A stretch of DNA of 55,956 nt from Bacteroidales bacterium (GCA_025361485.1 JANYLA010000165.1:1-55956), one strand, 5' to 3'. Shown: positions 25,740 to 35,730, counted from the first letter of the stretch. Notes: generated by a model from the letters alone, not told the origin. Translations and numbers: made by a program.

Positions 25740-26239
25740 TGAATTGGTTTGATACCAAATAACATCAAAAAAACATTTTAAATAAACAATAAATAGTGGA
25801 ACTTCAAACAGTTATTCCTCATTTTTTATGAATTGACTTAATCTATATAAGTAAAAAGCAGAAACGAAGTCCTGTTTTAATTGGTTCTGAAAATAATTAA
25901 ATCCAATAAAACGCTTACAAGATGTTCGGTATCGCACAGAGCGCATACGATTATGAACATTTTACAGATACATAAAATCTCATACACAGCTGAAATTATT
26001 GCATTTACAATCAGTGGTATAATCTATGGAAAGAATAATTTAAAAGAATAAACCAATTTCTGTCTATCTATATTTTTTTAATCACCAATGCAACGAAACA
26101 ACATTTCTTTAGTCTATAAGGTAATGAGATTAAAAAAAGATTTTCAATGGCTACACAAAACGGATGTTTTTGTAACCATTAGCATTACTAGAAGTATTCA
26201 ATAGCAAAGAAATTTTATTTAAAATTCAAATTAAGAGAA
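25740..26239. other. intergenic region between permease and DUF5916 genes
   Basis: These 500 bases are AT-rich and have stops in all frames. I see no gene, RNA or strong hairpin. It must hold the divergent promoters, but only an imperfect -7 box (TGTTTTTG near 26166) is visible. Confidence 0.6.
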
Positions 26240-28891
26240 ATGAAATCAAACCGATTAACCCTACTTCTTGCTCTGCTTATTTCATCAAACATTTCAATTT
26301 TTGCTAAGAACGAGAGCAAGGTACCTATAGAAAAAAGGTTATACGAAACAAAAATCATCGTTGATGAATCGCCAATAATCGATGGAGTGCTAAACGACCC
26401 CGCCTGGCTAAAAGGTTTTTGGCAAGGAGGTTTTATTCAGCACGATCCGTATGTTGGAAAAAATCCATCGCAAAAAACAGAGTTTCAAATTTTATACGAT
26501 AAAGACTATTTATACGTAGCAATTAAAGCTTTCGATAACTCACCCGATAGCGTTTCCTACAGAGTTTCACGCCGCGATGAAATTGATGGCGATGCCGTTG
26601 GTTTATCCATCGATTCATACTTTGATAAAAAAACTGCATTCGGCTTTTGGGTTAATGCCGCTGGAGTGAAAAAGGATTTTATCGTTTCCAATGATGGCGA
26701 CAACGAGGATCAGAACTGGGATCCTATTTGGTGGGTAAAAACGGCGAGAAGCGATGAGGGCTGGACAGCCGAAATGAAAATACCGCTAAACCAGCTAAGA
26801 TTTGCAAATATCGAAAATTTAACCTGGGGGCTGCAGGTTGGTCGTTACTATTTCAGAAAACAGGAATCATCGTTTTGGCAACATATTCCGAAGGACGCCT
26901 CGGGCTGGGTTCACAATTTCGGAGAAATTAACGGGTTAACAGGACTTACTCCAAAGCGACAAGTTGAGATTGCACCTTATGTGGTTACAAAAACAGAAAG
27001 GTTTAAGCAAGAAGCTGGTAATCCTTTTATGACTGGTAAGCGGAATGGCTTAAATGCCGGGATTGATGCTAAGATAGGTTTAACAAATAATTTCACTCTC
27101 GATTTAACGGTAAACCCTGATTTTGGACAAGTTGAAGCGGATCCATCGGTTGTTAATCTTTCCGCCTTCGAATCCTATTTCCCCGAAAAAAGACCCTTTT
27201 TTGTTGCTGGAAGCAACCTTTTCAACTTTAACTTAATGGGCGGTGATGGCGATCAGGCTGCCGAAAATCTATTCTACTCAAGAAGAATTGGTAGATCTCC
27301 TCAGCTTGATCCAGAGTTAAAAGATAAAGAATTTGGAAATATTCCTTCCAATTCAACGATACTAGGAGCTACGAAGATAAGCGGTAGAAATAACAATGGT
27401 TTATCAGTTGGTATTCTTGAGAGTGTAACTTCAAATAGCTATGCGCTTCTTGATAGCGCTGGGGATAGAAGACATTATCTTGTTGAACCTCTAACCAACT
27501 ACTTTGTAGGCACGCTAAAAAAAGAGTTTAACAAAGGGAATAGCGTGATTAATAGTATTTTAACAGCCACAAACCGTCAAACCTTTGATGTAACGAATGA
27601 TTATCTTCACAAAAGTGCATATACAGGAGGTTTAGATTTTCAGCAATACTGGAAAAATAAAAACTACTTTTTTAATGCCAAAGTGTACTTTAGCAATGTT
27701 AACGGTTCAAAAGAAGTTATTGCATCAACCCAAACTGCTCCTGCTAGGTATTTTCAACGTCCCGATGCCAAATATGTTGGCGTTGACTCATCAAGAACAT
27801 CATTAACGGGCACAGGGGGATTGTTACAGTTTGGCAAAGTTGGTGAAGGCCATGTAAGATACATGACCTTTCTATCGTGGAAATCGCCCGAATTAGAAAT
27901 CAACGATTTAGGCTACGCCCAAAATGTTGACGATATTTTTCAAGTAGTTTGGGTCGGATTACGCTTTTGGGAACCTGTATTTATATTCCGAAATATTAAT
28001 ATCAACTTTAACCAGTGGACAGGTTGGAATTTCGGAAGGATTTCAACATATAAAGGGGGAAATATTAATTTCAATCTACAATTTAAGAATTACTGGGGAT
28101 TTGGAGGTGGTATTAACAGAGGTGGTGAAAACCTCTCGAGTAACGCCCTCAGAGGTGGACCAATGCTTAAACTACCTGGCAGTTGGAATAGCTGGTATAA
28201 CATCAGTTCAGATCAACGAAAGTCGTTAACATTTACAATTGGAGGCTCAAATCATTGGGGCGATGATAATACAGGTTCAAATACTAGTTATTTCGGTTTT
28301 ATTAACTACAGACCGTCTAAAAAACTATCGCTTTCTCTTGTTCCTGAATACTCCTATGGGTGGCAAAAACTTCAGTATGTGTCAAATCCTGAATGGAATG
28401 GCTCTACTCGATATGTAAATGCTTCAATTAACCGGAAAACCTATGAGCTATCTTTAAGGATAGAATATAGCTTTAATCCTGAGCTAACTATCCAATACTA
28501 TGCTCGACCTTACCTCTCCAGCGTGATGTACTTTGACTATAAATATATTACTAATGCTATGGCAAGTAATTTTTCTAATAGATTTGTGCAATACACCGAC
28601 CAGCAGTATAAATACAATTCTGATAATGAAGAGTACGATGTTGATGAAAATGGAGATCATGTAACTGATTATTCGTTTCCAAAGAGAGATCAAAATTACC
28701 TCGATTTCCAATCAACAATGATTGCTCGTTGGGAATACCGACCAGGATCAACGCTATTCTTTGTTTGGACAATGGGTAAACAGGATTACTATCAATCGCC
28801 AAGCACATCGATTAGCAATGATGTAGATAATTTGTTTGGAAGTCATCCACACAGTATATTCTTACTTAAGTTCTCGTACCGATTTAATTAG
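26240..28891 (+). CDS. DUF5916 outer-membrane protein with CBM9-like domain
   Basis: The 883-residue protein has a signal peptide (to about residue 22) and a CBM9-like sugar-binding domain (about 37-215, with SPIIDGVLNDPAWLKG and AEMKIPLNQLRF). A DUF5916 barrel fills the rest (FTLDLTVNPDFGQVEADPS, LSAFESYFPEKRPFF) and ends in an aromatic residue-rich strand (IFLLKFSYRFN). Such proteins sit in the outer membrane; their role is unknown and sometimes linked to carbohydrate or peptide handling. It is a single-gene unit, and the short palindrome downstream lacks a T-run. Confidence 0.87.
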   Translation: MKSNRLTLLLALLISSNISIFAKNESKVPIEKRLYETKIIVDESPIIDGVLNDPAWLKGFWQGGFIQHDPYVGKNPSQKTEFQILYDKDYLYVAIKAFDNSPDSVSYRVSRRDEIDGDAVGLSIDSYFDKKTAFGFWVNAAGVKKDFIVSNDGDNEDQNWDPIWWVKTARSDEGWTAEMKIPLNQLRFANIENLTWGLQVGRYYFRKQESSFWQHIPKDASGWVHNFGEINGLTGLTPKRQVEIAPYVVTKTERFKQEAGNPFMTGKRNGLNAGIDAKIGLTNNFTLDLTVNPDFGQVEADPSVVNLSAFESYFPEKRPFFVAGSNLFNFNLMGGDGDQAAENLFYSRRIGRSPQLDPELKDKEFGNIPSNSTILGATKISGRNNNGLSVGILESVTSNSYALLDSAGDRRHYLVEPLTNYFVGTLKKEFNKGNSVINSILTATNRQTFDVTNDYLHKSAYTGGLDFQQYWKNKNYFFNAKVYFSNVNGSKEVIASTQTAPARYFQRPDAKYVGVDSSRTSLTGTGGLLQFGKVGEGHVRYMTFLSWKSPELEINDLGYAQNVDDIFQVVWVGLRFWEPVFIFRNININFNQWTGWNFGRISTYKGGNINFNLQFKNYWGFGGGINRGGENLSSNALRGGPMLKLPGSWNSWYNISSDQRKSLTFTIGGSNHWGDDNTGSNTSYFGFINYRPSKKLSLSLVPEYSYGWQKLQYVSNPEWNGSTRYVNASINRKTYELSLRIEYSFNPELTIQYYARPYLSSVMYFDYKYITNAMASNFSNRFVQYTDQQYKYNSDNEEYDVDENGDHVTDYSFPKRDQNYLDFQSTMIARWEYRPGSTLFFVWTMGKQDYYQSPSTSISNDVDNLFGSHPHSIFLLKFSYRFN

Positions 28892-29222
28892 CTTTAGATA
28901 CATAATAATAAACAATATGAGTATCCGCAAAGATGCCTAAACAGAATTTGCGGTAGGACTCTTTCAGAGTCGTTAGACTCTGAAAGGTCATTATTCCCTA
29001 GAAATTTCCTAACAGAGTTCGAAGAACCTGTCAGAGTAATTTCTGGTATTCAGCAGAATAGTTACGATATTTTAAAATTATCGCTTTAATTTTGGTTAAT
29101 TATTAAGGCACAATGTTTAAAGTTATAAAAAAATTGATTCGAACTCTCAATACGAAGATATTCAGGCTAACCATTTTGAACAATCTCAATCGTCTAGCGT
29201 TAATTGACATAAACTTTGATGT
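28892..29222. other. intergenic region upstream of msrA
   Basis: No gene is seen. The left half holds a perfect hairpin (28961-28986) and related CAGAGT fragments near 29010-29040. The right half is AT-rich and should contain the msrA promoter, for which only an imperfect AAACTTTG box just before the start can be named. Confidence 0.55.
28961..28986. repeat. 11-bp-arm palindrome (REP-like)
   Basis: CTTTCAGAGTC and GACTCTGAAAG pair perfectly around GTTA. It is GC-richer than its surroundings, has no T-run, and partial copies (AACAGAGTTC, GTCAGAGTAA) follow within 60 bp. A dispersed intergenic repeat is more likely than a terminator. Confidence 0.55.
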
Positions 29223-29864
29223 ATGGCAAAAGCAAAAATTACAGTATTTGCATTATCAGTATTTATGCTGACTGCTATAAATGTTAACGGACAGAACAAA
29301 ACAATTAAAGGCAATATGGAAACTTCATCAAAATACGAAACCATAACACTTGGTGCTGGCTGCTTCTGGTGCGTAGAGGCTATTTACGATCGGGTAAACG
29401 GTGTGAAAAGCGTAACATCGGGCTACTCGGGTGGACATACCGAAAACCCAACCTATAAAGATGTTTGTACAGGCGAAACGGGTCATGCAGAGGTGGTGCA
29501 GGTTGTTTATGATCCTACCGTTATTCCATTCGCAAAAATTCTGGAGATCTATTTCAAAACCCACGACCCAACTTCGCTAAACCGACAAGGTGCTGATGCT
29601 GGAACCCAATACCGTTCGGTGATATTTTACCACAACGAGGAGCAAAAAAAGGTGGCATTGGAAGTGAAAGATCTACTCAATAAATCAGGTCTTTGGAATG
29701 ATCCTATCGTTACCATTATTGAGCCATTTACAACCTTTTACAAGGCAGAGAATTATCATCAAGACTATTTTGCCAATAACGCTAAGCAACCATACTGCCA
29801 AATGATAGTAAACCCAAAGGTGGAAAAGTTTGAGAAGCTATTTAAGGATTACTTAAAGAAATAA
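29223..29864 (+). CDS. msrA: peptide-methionine (S)-S-oxide reductase, exported
   Basis: The 213-residue protein has a signal peptide (about 1-23, ending NVNGQ) and a complete MsrA domain: LGAGCFWCVE with the catalytic Cys of GCFWC, GYSGG, GHAEVVQV, YRSVIFYH and ENYHQDY. It should repair oxidised methionine in envelope proteins, drawing electrons from a periplasmic thiol system. No MsrB domain is fused. The resolving Cys is probably the one in KQPYCQM. Confidence 0.93.
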   Translation: MAKAKITVFALSVFMLTAINVNGQNKTIKGNMETSSKYETITLGAGCFWCVEAIYDRVNGVKSVTSGYSGGHTENPTYKDVCTGETGHAEVVQVVYDPTVIPFAKILEIYFKTHDPTSLNRQGADAGTQYRSVIFYHNEEQKKVALEVKDLLNKSGLWNDPIVTIIEPFTTFYKAENYHQDYFANNAKQPYCQMIVNPKVEKFEKLFKDYLKK

Positions 29865-29882
29865 GACAATTATTCAATGCGA

Positions 29883-29930
29883 CAATATGCCAATTTATTA
29901 ATAAGCAATCATTTTAAAATTGGCATATTG
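29883..29930. terminator. hairpin between msrA and a convergent gene
   Basis: CAATATGCCAATTT (29883-29896) and AAATTGGCATATTG (29917-29930) form a perfect 14-bp stem with a 20-nt loop. No clean T-run follows, so it may be a weak bidirectional terminator or a repeat remnant. Confidence 0.45.
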
Positions 29931-29951
29931 AGAAGTTGGGATATTGACATA

Positions 29952-30419
29952 TTATTTTTTCTCCTCACCAAGACCCTCATTACCCATATCAAGAACATAC
30001 TTCCATTCGCCTTTTTGATTTTTTTTCCAAAAGGTAGTGTATGTTCCTTTGCTTATTTTATCAGGGCTTGCTTTTAATTTAAACTCCCAAGTTCCATAGG
30101 TATAACCCAACTCTCCCGATTCCGCTGCGCGAGCGTACATGGGCTCCCAGGTAAGAATGTATGTAGTATCGGTTCTTTTAGCCTGACGCTCTTCCAGCAA
30201 CTTTATGCCAACCATCGGGTAATTATTGGGTGCAAGAAATGTAACATCTTCATCTGCAAATTTAAGGAATGCCGCATTCTTACCATGGTCAATGGAATAC
30301 TTGTTGAAATCGCGATCAGCCTGCATAATTTCATTGCAAACCTTTTGGTTATCAACCTTTTTAGGAAAACAACCAACTATTATAAAAGACATTAAGGTTA
30401 TGAAAATTCTTGTTTTCAT
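29952..30419 (-). CDS. lipoprotein with SnoaL/DUF4440-like domain
   Basis: The 155-residue protein has a lipoprotein signal ending in IIVGCFPKK and an NTF2-like cone fold (AFLKFADEDVTFLAP, then TYGTWEFK and GTYTTFWKKNQKGEWKYVLDMGN). Proteins of this type often bind small ligands, and no catalytic role can be read from the sequence. It should be anchored in the periplasmic or outer membrane. It is convergent with msrA. Confidence 0.75.
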   Translation of the reverse strand: MKTRIFITLMSFIIVGCFPKKVDNQKVCNEIMQADRDFNKYSIDHGKNAAFLKFADEDVTFLAPNNYPMVGIKLLEERQAKRTDTTYILTWEPMYARAAESGELGYTYGTWEFKLKASPDKISKGTYTTFWKKNQKGEWKYVLDMGNEGLGEEKK

Positions 30420-30491
30420 AGCTGAGTGCGTTTAGTTGTAGGTTACTGATTTTAATTAAAGATACCTTTCCAACAATTTACCCTATCAAGG

Positions 30492-30917
30492 TCAAAGCTT
30501 AATCTCGTTCTTTGAGGTTGATTCAATAATTACCCCTTCAATTGGCACTTTAAGGGTTTTTGAATTGGCTGCATTGGATTTAATAGTTACCGTTCGGCTA
30601 ATAATCTGAGGGCGAGGTTCAATCCTAAATTCCACTTTTATTAACCCATTTTTACCTGGAAGAATGGGAGCTTTTGGCCATTCCTTTATATTAGTTCCAC
30701 AGCAACCGGTTACCTCATTTAAAATAAGAGGAGCATTACCATTATTAACAACGTTGATATTAACCTTTCCATTATCAACAGATAAGTCGTTTAAACTTAT
30801 CTCGCCAAGCCTAACCGTATCGGGGTTCGTAACTATAAATGCTCCATTATTATTTTGAGCCAACATTGTAAAGTTTACAGCAAATACTAAAACTATAAAC
30901 AGGAATAACCGCTTCAT
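30492..30917 (-). CDS. DUF1573 periplasmic protein
   Basis: The 141-residue protein has a signal peptide (about 1-21) and one ASPM/SPD-2/Hydin-like Ig domain of the DUF1573 type: APLILNEVTGCCGTNIKEWPKAPILPGKNGLIKVEFR. The Cys pair in GCCG replaces the GCxCT of most members. The function is unknown. A second DUF1573 gene lies at 37829-38272. Confidence 0.8.
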   Translation of the reverse strand: MKRLFLFIVLVFAVNFTMLAQNNNGAFIVTNPDTVRLGEISLNDLSVDNGKVNINVVNNGNAPLILNEVTGCCGTNIKEWPKAPILPGKNGLIKVEFRIEPRPQIISRTVTIKSNAANSKTLKVPIEGVIIESTSKNEIKL

Positions 30918-30979
30918 ACTTTCTGTTTTTTACAAAATTATAACGAATATTGTGCCGATAAATTTCAAGCATAAAATTA

Positions 30980-31636
30980 ATGAAAAAATCGAATTCTTTT
31001 CAAGCAGCCATATTTGATATGGATGGTGTAATTGTCGATAATCACACTTACCACGTAAGATCGTGGGCTCAGTTCTGTAAAGCAAAGAATATTCCTTTTG
31101 ATGAAGGTACATTCAGAACTAAATATTTTGGCAAAAATACAAAGGATACTTTTAATGGACTGTTAGATTACCAATTAACTGAAGAGCAAGTTAATACTCT
31201 GGGTGAGGAAAAAGAGAAAATATATCGAGAGATATATAAAGACTATATTACTCCTGTAAATGGATTAATTCCTTTTTTAAATAGTCTTAAAAAAGCAGGT
31301 ATTAAAACTGCTGTTGCAACATCAGCGCCAACAAGCAATCTTGATTTCACTTTGGACTCATTAAATATTCGACACCTTTTCGATGTTGTTGTTGATGCAT
31401 CAGGAGTTACAAAGGGTAAACCTGATCCAGAGATTTATTTAAAAGCGGCTAAACTGCTTGGTGTATTACCTGCCCATTGCGTGGTTTTTGAAGATTCAAT
31501 TTCAGGTATAGAATCGGGTTATAACGCAGGGATGAGGGTGGTAGGTCTGATTACAACTCATCCTATTGATGAATTACCCGAAACATATCTTTCGATAAAA
31601 GATTTTACCTCGATTTCGATTGACAAGCTAGACTAA
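30980..31636 (+). CDS. HAD-family phosphatase, beta-phosphoglucomutase-like
   Basis: The 218-residue protein has all HAD motifs: FDMDGVIVDN (nucleophile Asp and general acid Asp), VATSAP, KGKPDPEIYL and VFEDSISGIESG, with a small helical cap. It should act on a sugar phosphate or similar small metabolite in the cytosol; beta-phosphoglucomutase or a sugar phosphatase are the nearest types. The stop codon abuts the convergent M3 peptidase gene. Confidence 0.85.
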   Translation: MKKSNSFQAAIFDMDGVIVDNHTYHVRSWAQFCKAKNIPFDEGTFRTKYFGKNTKDTFNGLLDYQLTEEQVNTLGEEKEKIYREIYKDYITPVNGLIPFLNSLKKAGIKTAVATSAPTSNLDFTLDSLNIRHLFDVVVDASGVTKGKPDPEIYLKAAKLLGVLPAHCVVFEDSISGIESGYNAGMRVVGLITTHPIDELPETYLSIKDFTSISIDKLD

Positions 31637-33328
31637 TTACAACCCTTTAAGCTCTTTCCTCACAAATCTCATCAATTCAGCCACATACTCCGATGTGAAA
31701 GTAAACTCAATACCAGCCTCTTTATATAGCTCGGGTAACGGTTTTGAGTAACCCAACTTCATCATTTTAATATATTTATCTAAAGTTTCCTTTGGGTTTT
31801 GACGATAGTTCTTCCAAATGGCTATTGCCCCTAACTGTGCAAAAGCATACTCAATGTAGTAGAATGGCATCTCGAAGATATGAAGCTGTCGCTGCCAAGC
31901 AAAAACAAACGCCTCTTCAGCACCCTCCCAATCAATGGTATGGCTCGAAAATCCCTTGTAGATATTTGTCCATGCAAGATTACGCTCGTGGTGCGAGTGC
32001 TCAGGGTTTTTGTACAACCAATGTTGAAACTTGTCTACTGCAGCAATCCATGATAATACTATAATTGATCCTTCCAGTTGCTTTCGTTTAGCCCTTTTCA
32101 ACTCCGTTGAATCCGGTAACACCACATCCCAATGCTCCATGGAAATTAACTCCATCGACATAGAAGCTAATTCTGCTATTTCCGAGGGAGTATTCATATA
32201 ATCGATTAAAGGCCAATGATTGTAGTAATATGCATGAAACGCATGACCACCCTCGTGCATCAGTGTCTCAAAATCGTTCATGCTGCCCGTTGCATTCATA
32301 AAAATGAATGAACGATTACTTTTGTGCAAAGGATAATTAAAACCACCCGGTGCTTTACCAAATCTTGAATCCAGATCGAGAAGATTTTCTTTATCTAATC
32401 CTGAAAATATATCTGCAAAATCAGGGTTAACTGCCATAAAACATTCAACGGCCTTCTGTTTTAATATCTCAATTGAGGTAAAAGGTCTTAACGGTTTTTT
32501 TCCCTCAACATCAACCTGTAAATCCCAAGGTTTTAATTTGTCTAAACCTAAAGCATCTTTTCTGGCTTGCATAATATCATCAACAATAGGATTTACCTCA
32601 TTGGCAATGGCATTGTGAAACGATTGAATATCGTCAACGGTATAGTCGAATCGTCCTAAGTTAAAATGTTGGTAATCCCTAAAATTCTTATACCCAGCAT
32701 TGATTGCGATTTTATAACGCTTTCGAAGCAAGTTCGATAAGAGTTCATTTAGAACTTCCGACTTCTCAACCCTTTTCTCGAATATTTTTCGATAAACCAA
32801 CTCTCTAAATGTCCTATCATTATCCTGTAATTGCTCAGCAGCTTGTTGAAGTGTATACTGTTTCTCGTTTATAGTAATGACTATTTCGGATATAATTGCG
32901 CCAAACTCCTGCTCCTCTTTTTGGAGTTCAGCAAAGATTTGAAGATTCTCCTCTCGAAATATCTCAATATTCTTTTTAAGCAAACGTGCAGGAATTGTAT
33001 GATGTTGCTCAAATATTTTTATTGCATTTGATTCGGCTAATTTTCTGTCGATTCTGTTAAACCAACTTTCTACTTTTGGTTCAACCTCATCGATAAAGTA
33101 CTCGAAAGCCTTTTTCGCCTCTTCATCACGGGTATTTACGTTGAAACGAATATATCGCCAAGCCTGATCCTCATCAATGGTCATCTCTAACTCCGTTTTA
33201 CATTTGAGGAATAGTTTCATCTCATCCTCGAAGTTCAATGGCATTGCTTCAAGTTGAATGAAAAAGGGTTCAAGGGTACTCCAATTAATTATTGCAAAAT
33301 TTGATGGGAGAAAAGAGTTATTGTTCAT
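31637..33328 (-). CDS. pepF: M3-family oligoendopeptidase
   Basis: The 563-residue cytosolic protein has the M3 zinc motif LMHEGGHAFHAYY with the third ligand downstream in SEIAELASMSMELIS. An upstream coiled, helical half closes over the cleft. It should cleave short peptides of roughly 5-20 residues. Length and motif fit the PepF/M3B group. It is 11 bp downstream of hutG on the same strand, so the two are probably co-transcribed, which fits amino acid catabolism. Confidence 0.87.
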   Translation of the reverse strand: MNNNSFLPSNFAIINWSTLEPFFIQLEAMPLNFEDEMKLFLKCKTELEMTIDEDQAWRYIRFNVNTRDEEAKKAFEYFIDEVEPKVESWFNRIDRKLAESNAIKIFEQHHTIPARLLKKNIEIFREENLQIFAELQKEEQEFGAIISEIVITINEKQYTLQQAAEQLQDNDRTFRELVYRKIFEKRVEKSEVLNELLSNLLRKRYKIAINAGYKNFRDYQHFNLGRFDYTVDDIQSFHNAIANEVNPIVDDIMQARKDALGLDKLKPWDLQVDVEGKKPLRPFTSIEILKQKAVECFMAVNPDFADIFSGLDKENLLDLDSRFGKAPGGFNYPLHKSNRSFIFMNATGSMNDFETLMHEGGHAFHAYYYNHWPLIDYMNTPSEIAELASMSMELISMEHWDVVLPDSTELKRAKRKQLEGSIIVLSWIAAVDKFQHWLYKNPEHSHHERNLAWTNIYKGFSSHTIDWEGAEEAFVFAWQRQLHIFEMPFYYIEYAFAQLGAIAIWKNYRQNPKETLDKYIKMMKLGYSKPLPELYKEAGIEFTFTSEYVAELMRFVRKELKGL

Positions 33329-33339
33329 GATGATACGAT

Positions 33340-34356
33340 CTAATTTGCTTGATTATTCTCATTTAAAACATTGATTATTGCAAAAATTATAACGGCGATT
33401 AGCTTTGCCGTTCGGTTATCCTGATCGAATCGGGGCGATACTTCGGCTACATCAAAGCTAACCACCTTTTTCGACCTAAATATCTGTTTAATAAAAGTTA
33501 ATACGACCTCAGCATTCATACCAAATGGCTGAATTGCAGATACTCCCGGAGCAAACGATGCGTTGATTACATCGCTACATAATGTAAAGTAGACGTGCTC
33601 ATGCATGCCGATAAACTCGTCAATTGTTTTGCCAATACTTTCAAAATTGAGCTCAACAAAATCTTTTCCGAGGATATATTTAACACCAAGCGAATCGGCC
33701 TTTTTAAAAAGGCTAATGGTATTACTACTGGCTTGCACCCCCAAGCACATGTATGAGAATGGGCTCGATTGCTCAACGCAGCTATCGGCAATTTGAGCAA
33801 ACATAGTTCCCGATGAGCCTTGGTTTTTGTAAGGCCTTAAATCGAAATGAGCATCAAAATTGATTATTCCAATGGTTGATTTATCATTATTCTTTTTTGA
33901 AAAATGATCTACTATTCCATTATAATGACCGAGCGCTAATTCATGACCTCCTCCCAAAACAATAGGGAAATAACCATTTTCTAATAGTAAAGCAACCGCT
34001 ATTTTCAGCTGCTCTTGAGCTTGCTCCATGTTTCCATCAACACACTCAATATCTCCTGCATCAAATATTTGCATTCTATTTCCAAAGGTAACCGGGAGGT
34101 TAGCGAATTCGCGCCGTATATACTTTGCTCCTTGCTTAGCCCCTTCGCGACCCAAATTTCGGATTACCCCTTCATCGCAATTAAAGCCAATAAAACAGAT
34201 ATTTGTCTTTGACAATTCTTTATCAACCGATGATAAATTTGTTAAGTCAACTAATTGAACGATTTGATGCATCCTAAACGAATCAATATCCTCAGGATCA
34301 TCAACTCGACCTGTCCAAATATTGCTACTGGAAATACTATATCTTGTTAAATCCAT
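33340..34356 (-). CDS. hutG: formimidoylglutamase, arginase family
   Basis: The 338-residue protein is a ureohydrolase, most like HutG, which converts N-formimidoyl-L-glutamate to glutamate and formamide in histidine breakdown. Manganese ligands visible are His138 (LGGGHE), Asp168, His170 and Asp172 (FDAHFD) and Asp262 (in CSDVINASFAPGVSA). The partner Asp of the DxD pair is replaced by Cys260. The APGVSA loop is typical of HutG rather than arginase. It is followed by pepF and ends upstream at a gap that contains the DUF5606 terminator. hutH is about 31 kb away, so the hut pathway is scattered. Confidence 0.83.
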   Translation of the reverse strand: MDLTRYSISSSNIWTGRVDDPEDIDSFRMHQIVQLVDLTNLSSVDKELSKTNICFIGFNCDEGVIRNLGREGAKQGAKYIRREFANLPVTFGNRMQIFDAGDIECVDGNMEQAQEQLKIAVALLLENGYFPIVLGGGHELALGHYNGIVDHFSKKNNDKSTIGIINFDAHFDLRPYKNQGSSGTMFAQIADSCVEQSSPFSYMCLGVQASSNTISLFKKADSLGVKYILGKDFVELNFESIGKTIDEFIGMHEHVYFTLCSDVINASFAPGVSAIQPFGMNAEVVLTFIKQIFRSKKVVSFDVAEVSPRFDQDNRTAKLIAVIIFAIINVLNENNQAN

Positions 34357-34382
34357 AACGATATATTTTGATGCTACAAGCT

Positions 34383-34413
34383 AAAAAAAAAGTCGAACCA
34401 TTGGCTCGACTTT
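34383..34413 (-). terminator. terminator of the DUF5606 gene
   Basis: AAAGTCGA (34389-34396) pairs with TCGACTTT (34406-34413); on the minus strand the stem is followed by eight T. It lies in the 75-bp gap between the DUF5606 stop codon and the hutG start. Confidence 0.8.
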
Positions 34414-34431
34414 ACTTATATGAACTCAAAT

Positions 34432-34875
34432 TTACTTTGCTTCCTCTTCTTTGGCAGGTGCATTCTCTTCTGCTGGTGCTTCTTCTTTCTCAATAATGTC
34501 AAGTAGATTTAGTGCTTGAAGCTGATTGTACCAAGTAATTACTTTCTTAATATCACTGGTATAAACCCTTTCGCGATCGTAATCGGGTAAAATTTTCTCA
34601 AAGTATTTCTTAAGTTCCTTATCCTCAGATTTTTGGTTAATTGCTAAACCACCATTCTCAGTAGCCTTAATCTTTTTAAGAACCTCTTTAAATGCAATCT
34701 CGCCATCATTAGTAAAAATAGCGATATCGGTTAATGAGCTAACTTTGGATGAAGCTGAAATGCTGGCGCGTTTGCCATCCATTAACGATTCAACAATAAT
34801 CCCATGACGACCCTGAGAGATAAATTTGAAAAGGCCTGAATGCCCTGAAATTGCCATTATGTCTTTTAATTCCAT
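34432..34875 (-). CDS. DUF5606 family protein
   Basis: The 147-residue protein matches the Bacteroidota DUF5606 family, starting with MELKDIMAISGHSGLFKFISQGRHGIIVE. The N-terminal part looks like a small beta-barrel, followed by a helical region and an acidic Ala/Glu-rich tail (about 128-147). The function is unknown; it is likely cytosolic. It is transcribed as a single unit. Confidence 0.83.
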   Translation of the reverse strand: MELKDIMAISGHSGLFKFISQGRHGIIVESLMDGKRASISASSKVSSLTDIAIFTNDGEIAFKEVLKKIKATENGGLAINQKSEDKELKKYFEKILPDYDRERVYTSDIKKVITWYNQLQALNLLDIIEKEEAPAEENAPAKEEEAK

Positions 34876-34965
34876 ACTTTTTTATTTTCTTCGATTATGA
34901 GTGCAAAGTTAATAAAATAAATTAGTTGATTGTTGTTAGTTTTTCGTTGTTCGATATTTCAACTC

Positions 34966-35006
34966 ACAATTCTTTGACTTCTTTAACTTCTATCTTTCAC
35001 TTGTCA
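34966..35006. repeat. degenerate short-period repeat after the TerB-DnaJ gene
   Basis: CTTTGACTT, CTTTAACTT and TTTCACTTGTCAC type units repeat with 7- to 9-bp spacing up to the stop codon of the TerB-DnaJ gene. Almost the same composite, preceded by CGTTGTTCG, is present at 37746-37826. Confidence 0.45.
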
Positions 35007-35726
35007 CTAATTAAACCCTCTCTCCTTCTTTACTTTATCGTATGCCTCAGTTATCTTTTGAAACTTCTGTTCAGCATTTTTTCTAACATCATCGCCTAAA
35101 TAGCCAACCTTATCCGGGTGATGTTTAATGGCTAAGCTGCGATAACTCTTTTTAATCTCTTCGTTGGTAGCAGTTGGTTCAACCTCTAGAATAGTATAGT
35201 AGCTGTTTATATTTACAACAAACATTGCCTTTATCGATTCGTAGTCTTGAGTTGAGATTCCTAAGAAACTAGCAATGGCATTAATAACATTCTGCTCCTC
35301 AACGCTTACAACTCCATCGGCATAGGCTACTCCAAATAGTAAGTGAATTAGCTGTAAGCGGGATGAATAATCAACGTTATCTCGAATTTGTGCACACACA
35401 TCCCTTAAGGGAACTTGTTGTTTTAGAATATCCCGAAGTAGAATCATGGCTTCCTGCGAAGCAGCTGGGCCGAAGTTGTCGAGGAAATATTTTTTTACAA
35501 AATCTAACTCCGATTTCAGAATTTTACCATCAGCCTTCATTACTGCTGATAAGAGAACTAATAAACTAACAATAAAGCCATTACGTCCTGACTCTCCTTT
35601 GATTACGTTTGTATGAATTTCGGTGCTATCGAAAATAGAGCCAATTGCAAATCCAAGAATACCGCCAATTGGCCCAAATATTGCCCAACCTAAACCTCCG
35701 GTAATCCACTTTCCATACTTTCCCAT
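35007..35726 (-). CDS. TerB and J-domain protein, DjlA-like
   Basis: The 239-residue protein has a glycine-rich N-terminal hydrophobic segment (about 8-30) and a TerB-like helical domain (about 50-155, with [14 protein letters not shown] and [15 protein letters not shown]). A C-terminal J-domain (about 170-235) carries the HPD motif in [14 protein letters not shown]. It should recruit and stimulate a DnaK chaperone at the membrane. It is the last gene of the nusB-coaE run, 4 bp after coaE. Confidence 0.87.
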   Translation of the reverse strand: MGKYGKWITGGLGWAIFGPIGGILGFAIGSIFDSTEIHTNVIKGESGRNGFIVSLLVLLSAVMKADGKILKSELDFVKKYFLDNFGPAASQEAMILLRDILKQQVPLRDVCAQIRDNVDYSSRLQLIHLLFGVAYADGVVSVEEQNVINAIASFLGISTQDYESIKAMFVVNINSYYTILEVEPTATNEEIKKSYRSLAIKHHPDKVGYLGDDVRKNAEQKFQKITEAYDKVKKERGFN

Positions 35727-35730
35727 TAGG

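Noticed and set aside
29877-30077. 66-codon frame between msrA and the SnoaL-like lipoprotein gene
   Set aside because: It overlaps the hairpin and the end of the convergent gene and has no coding features.
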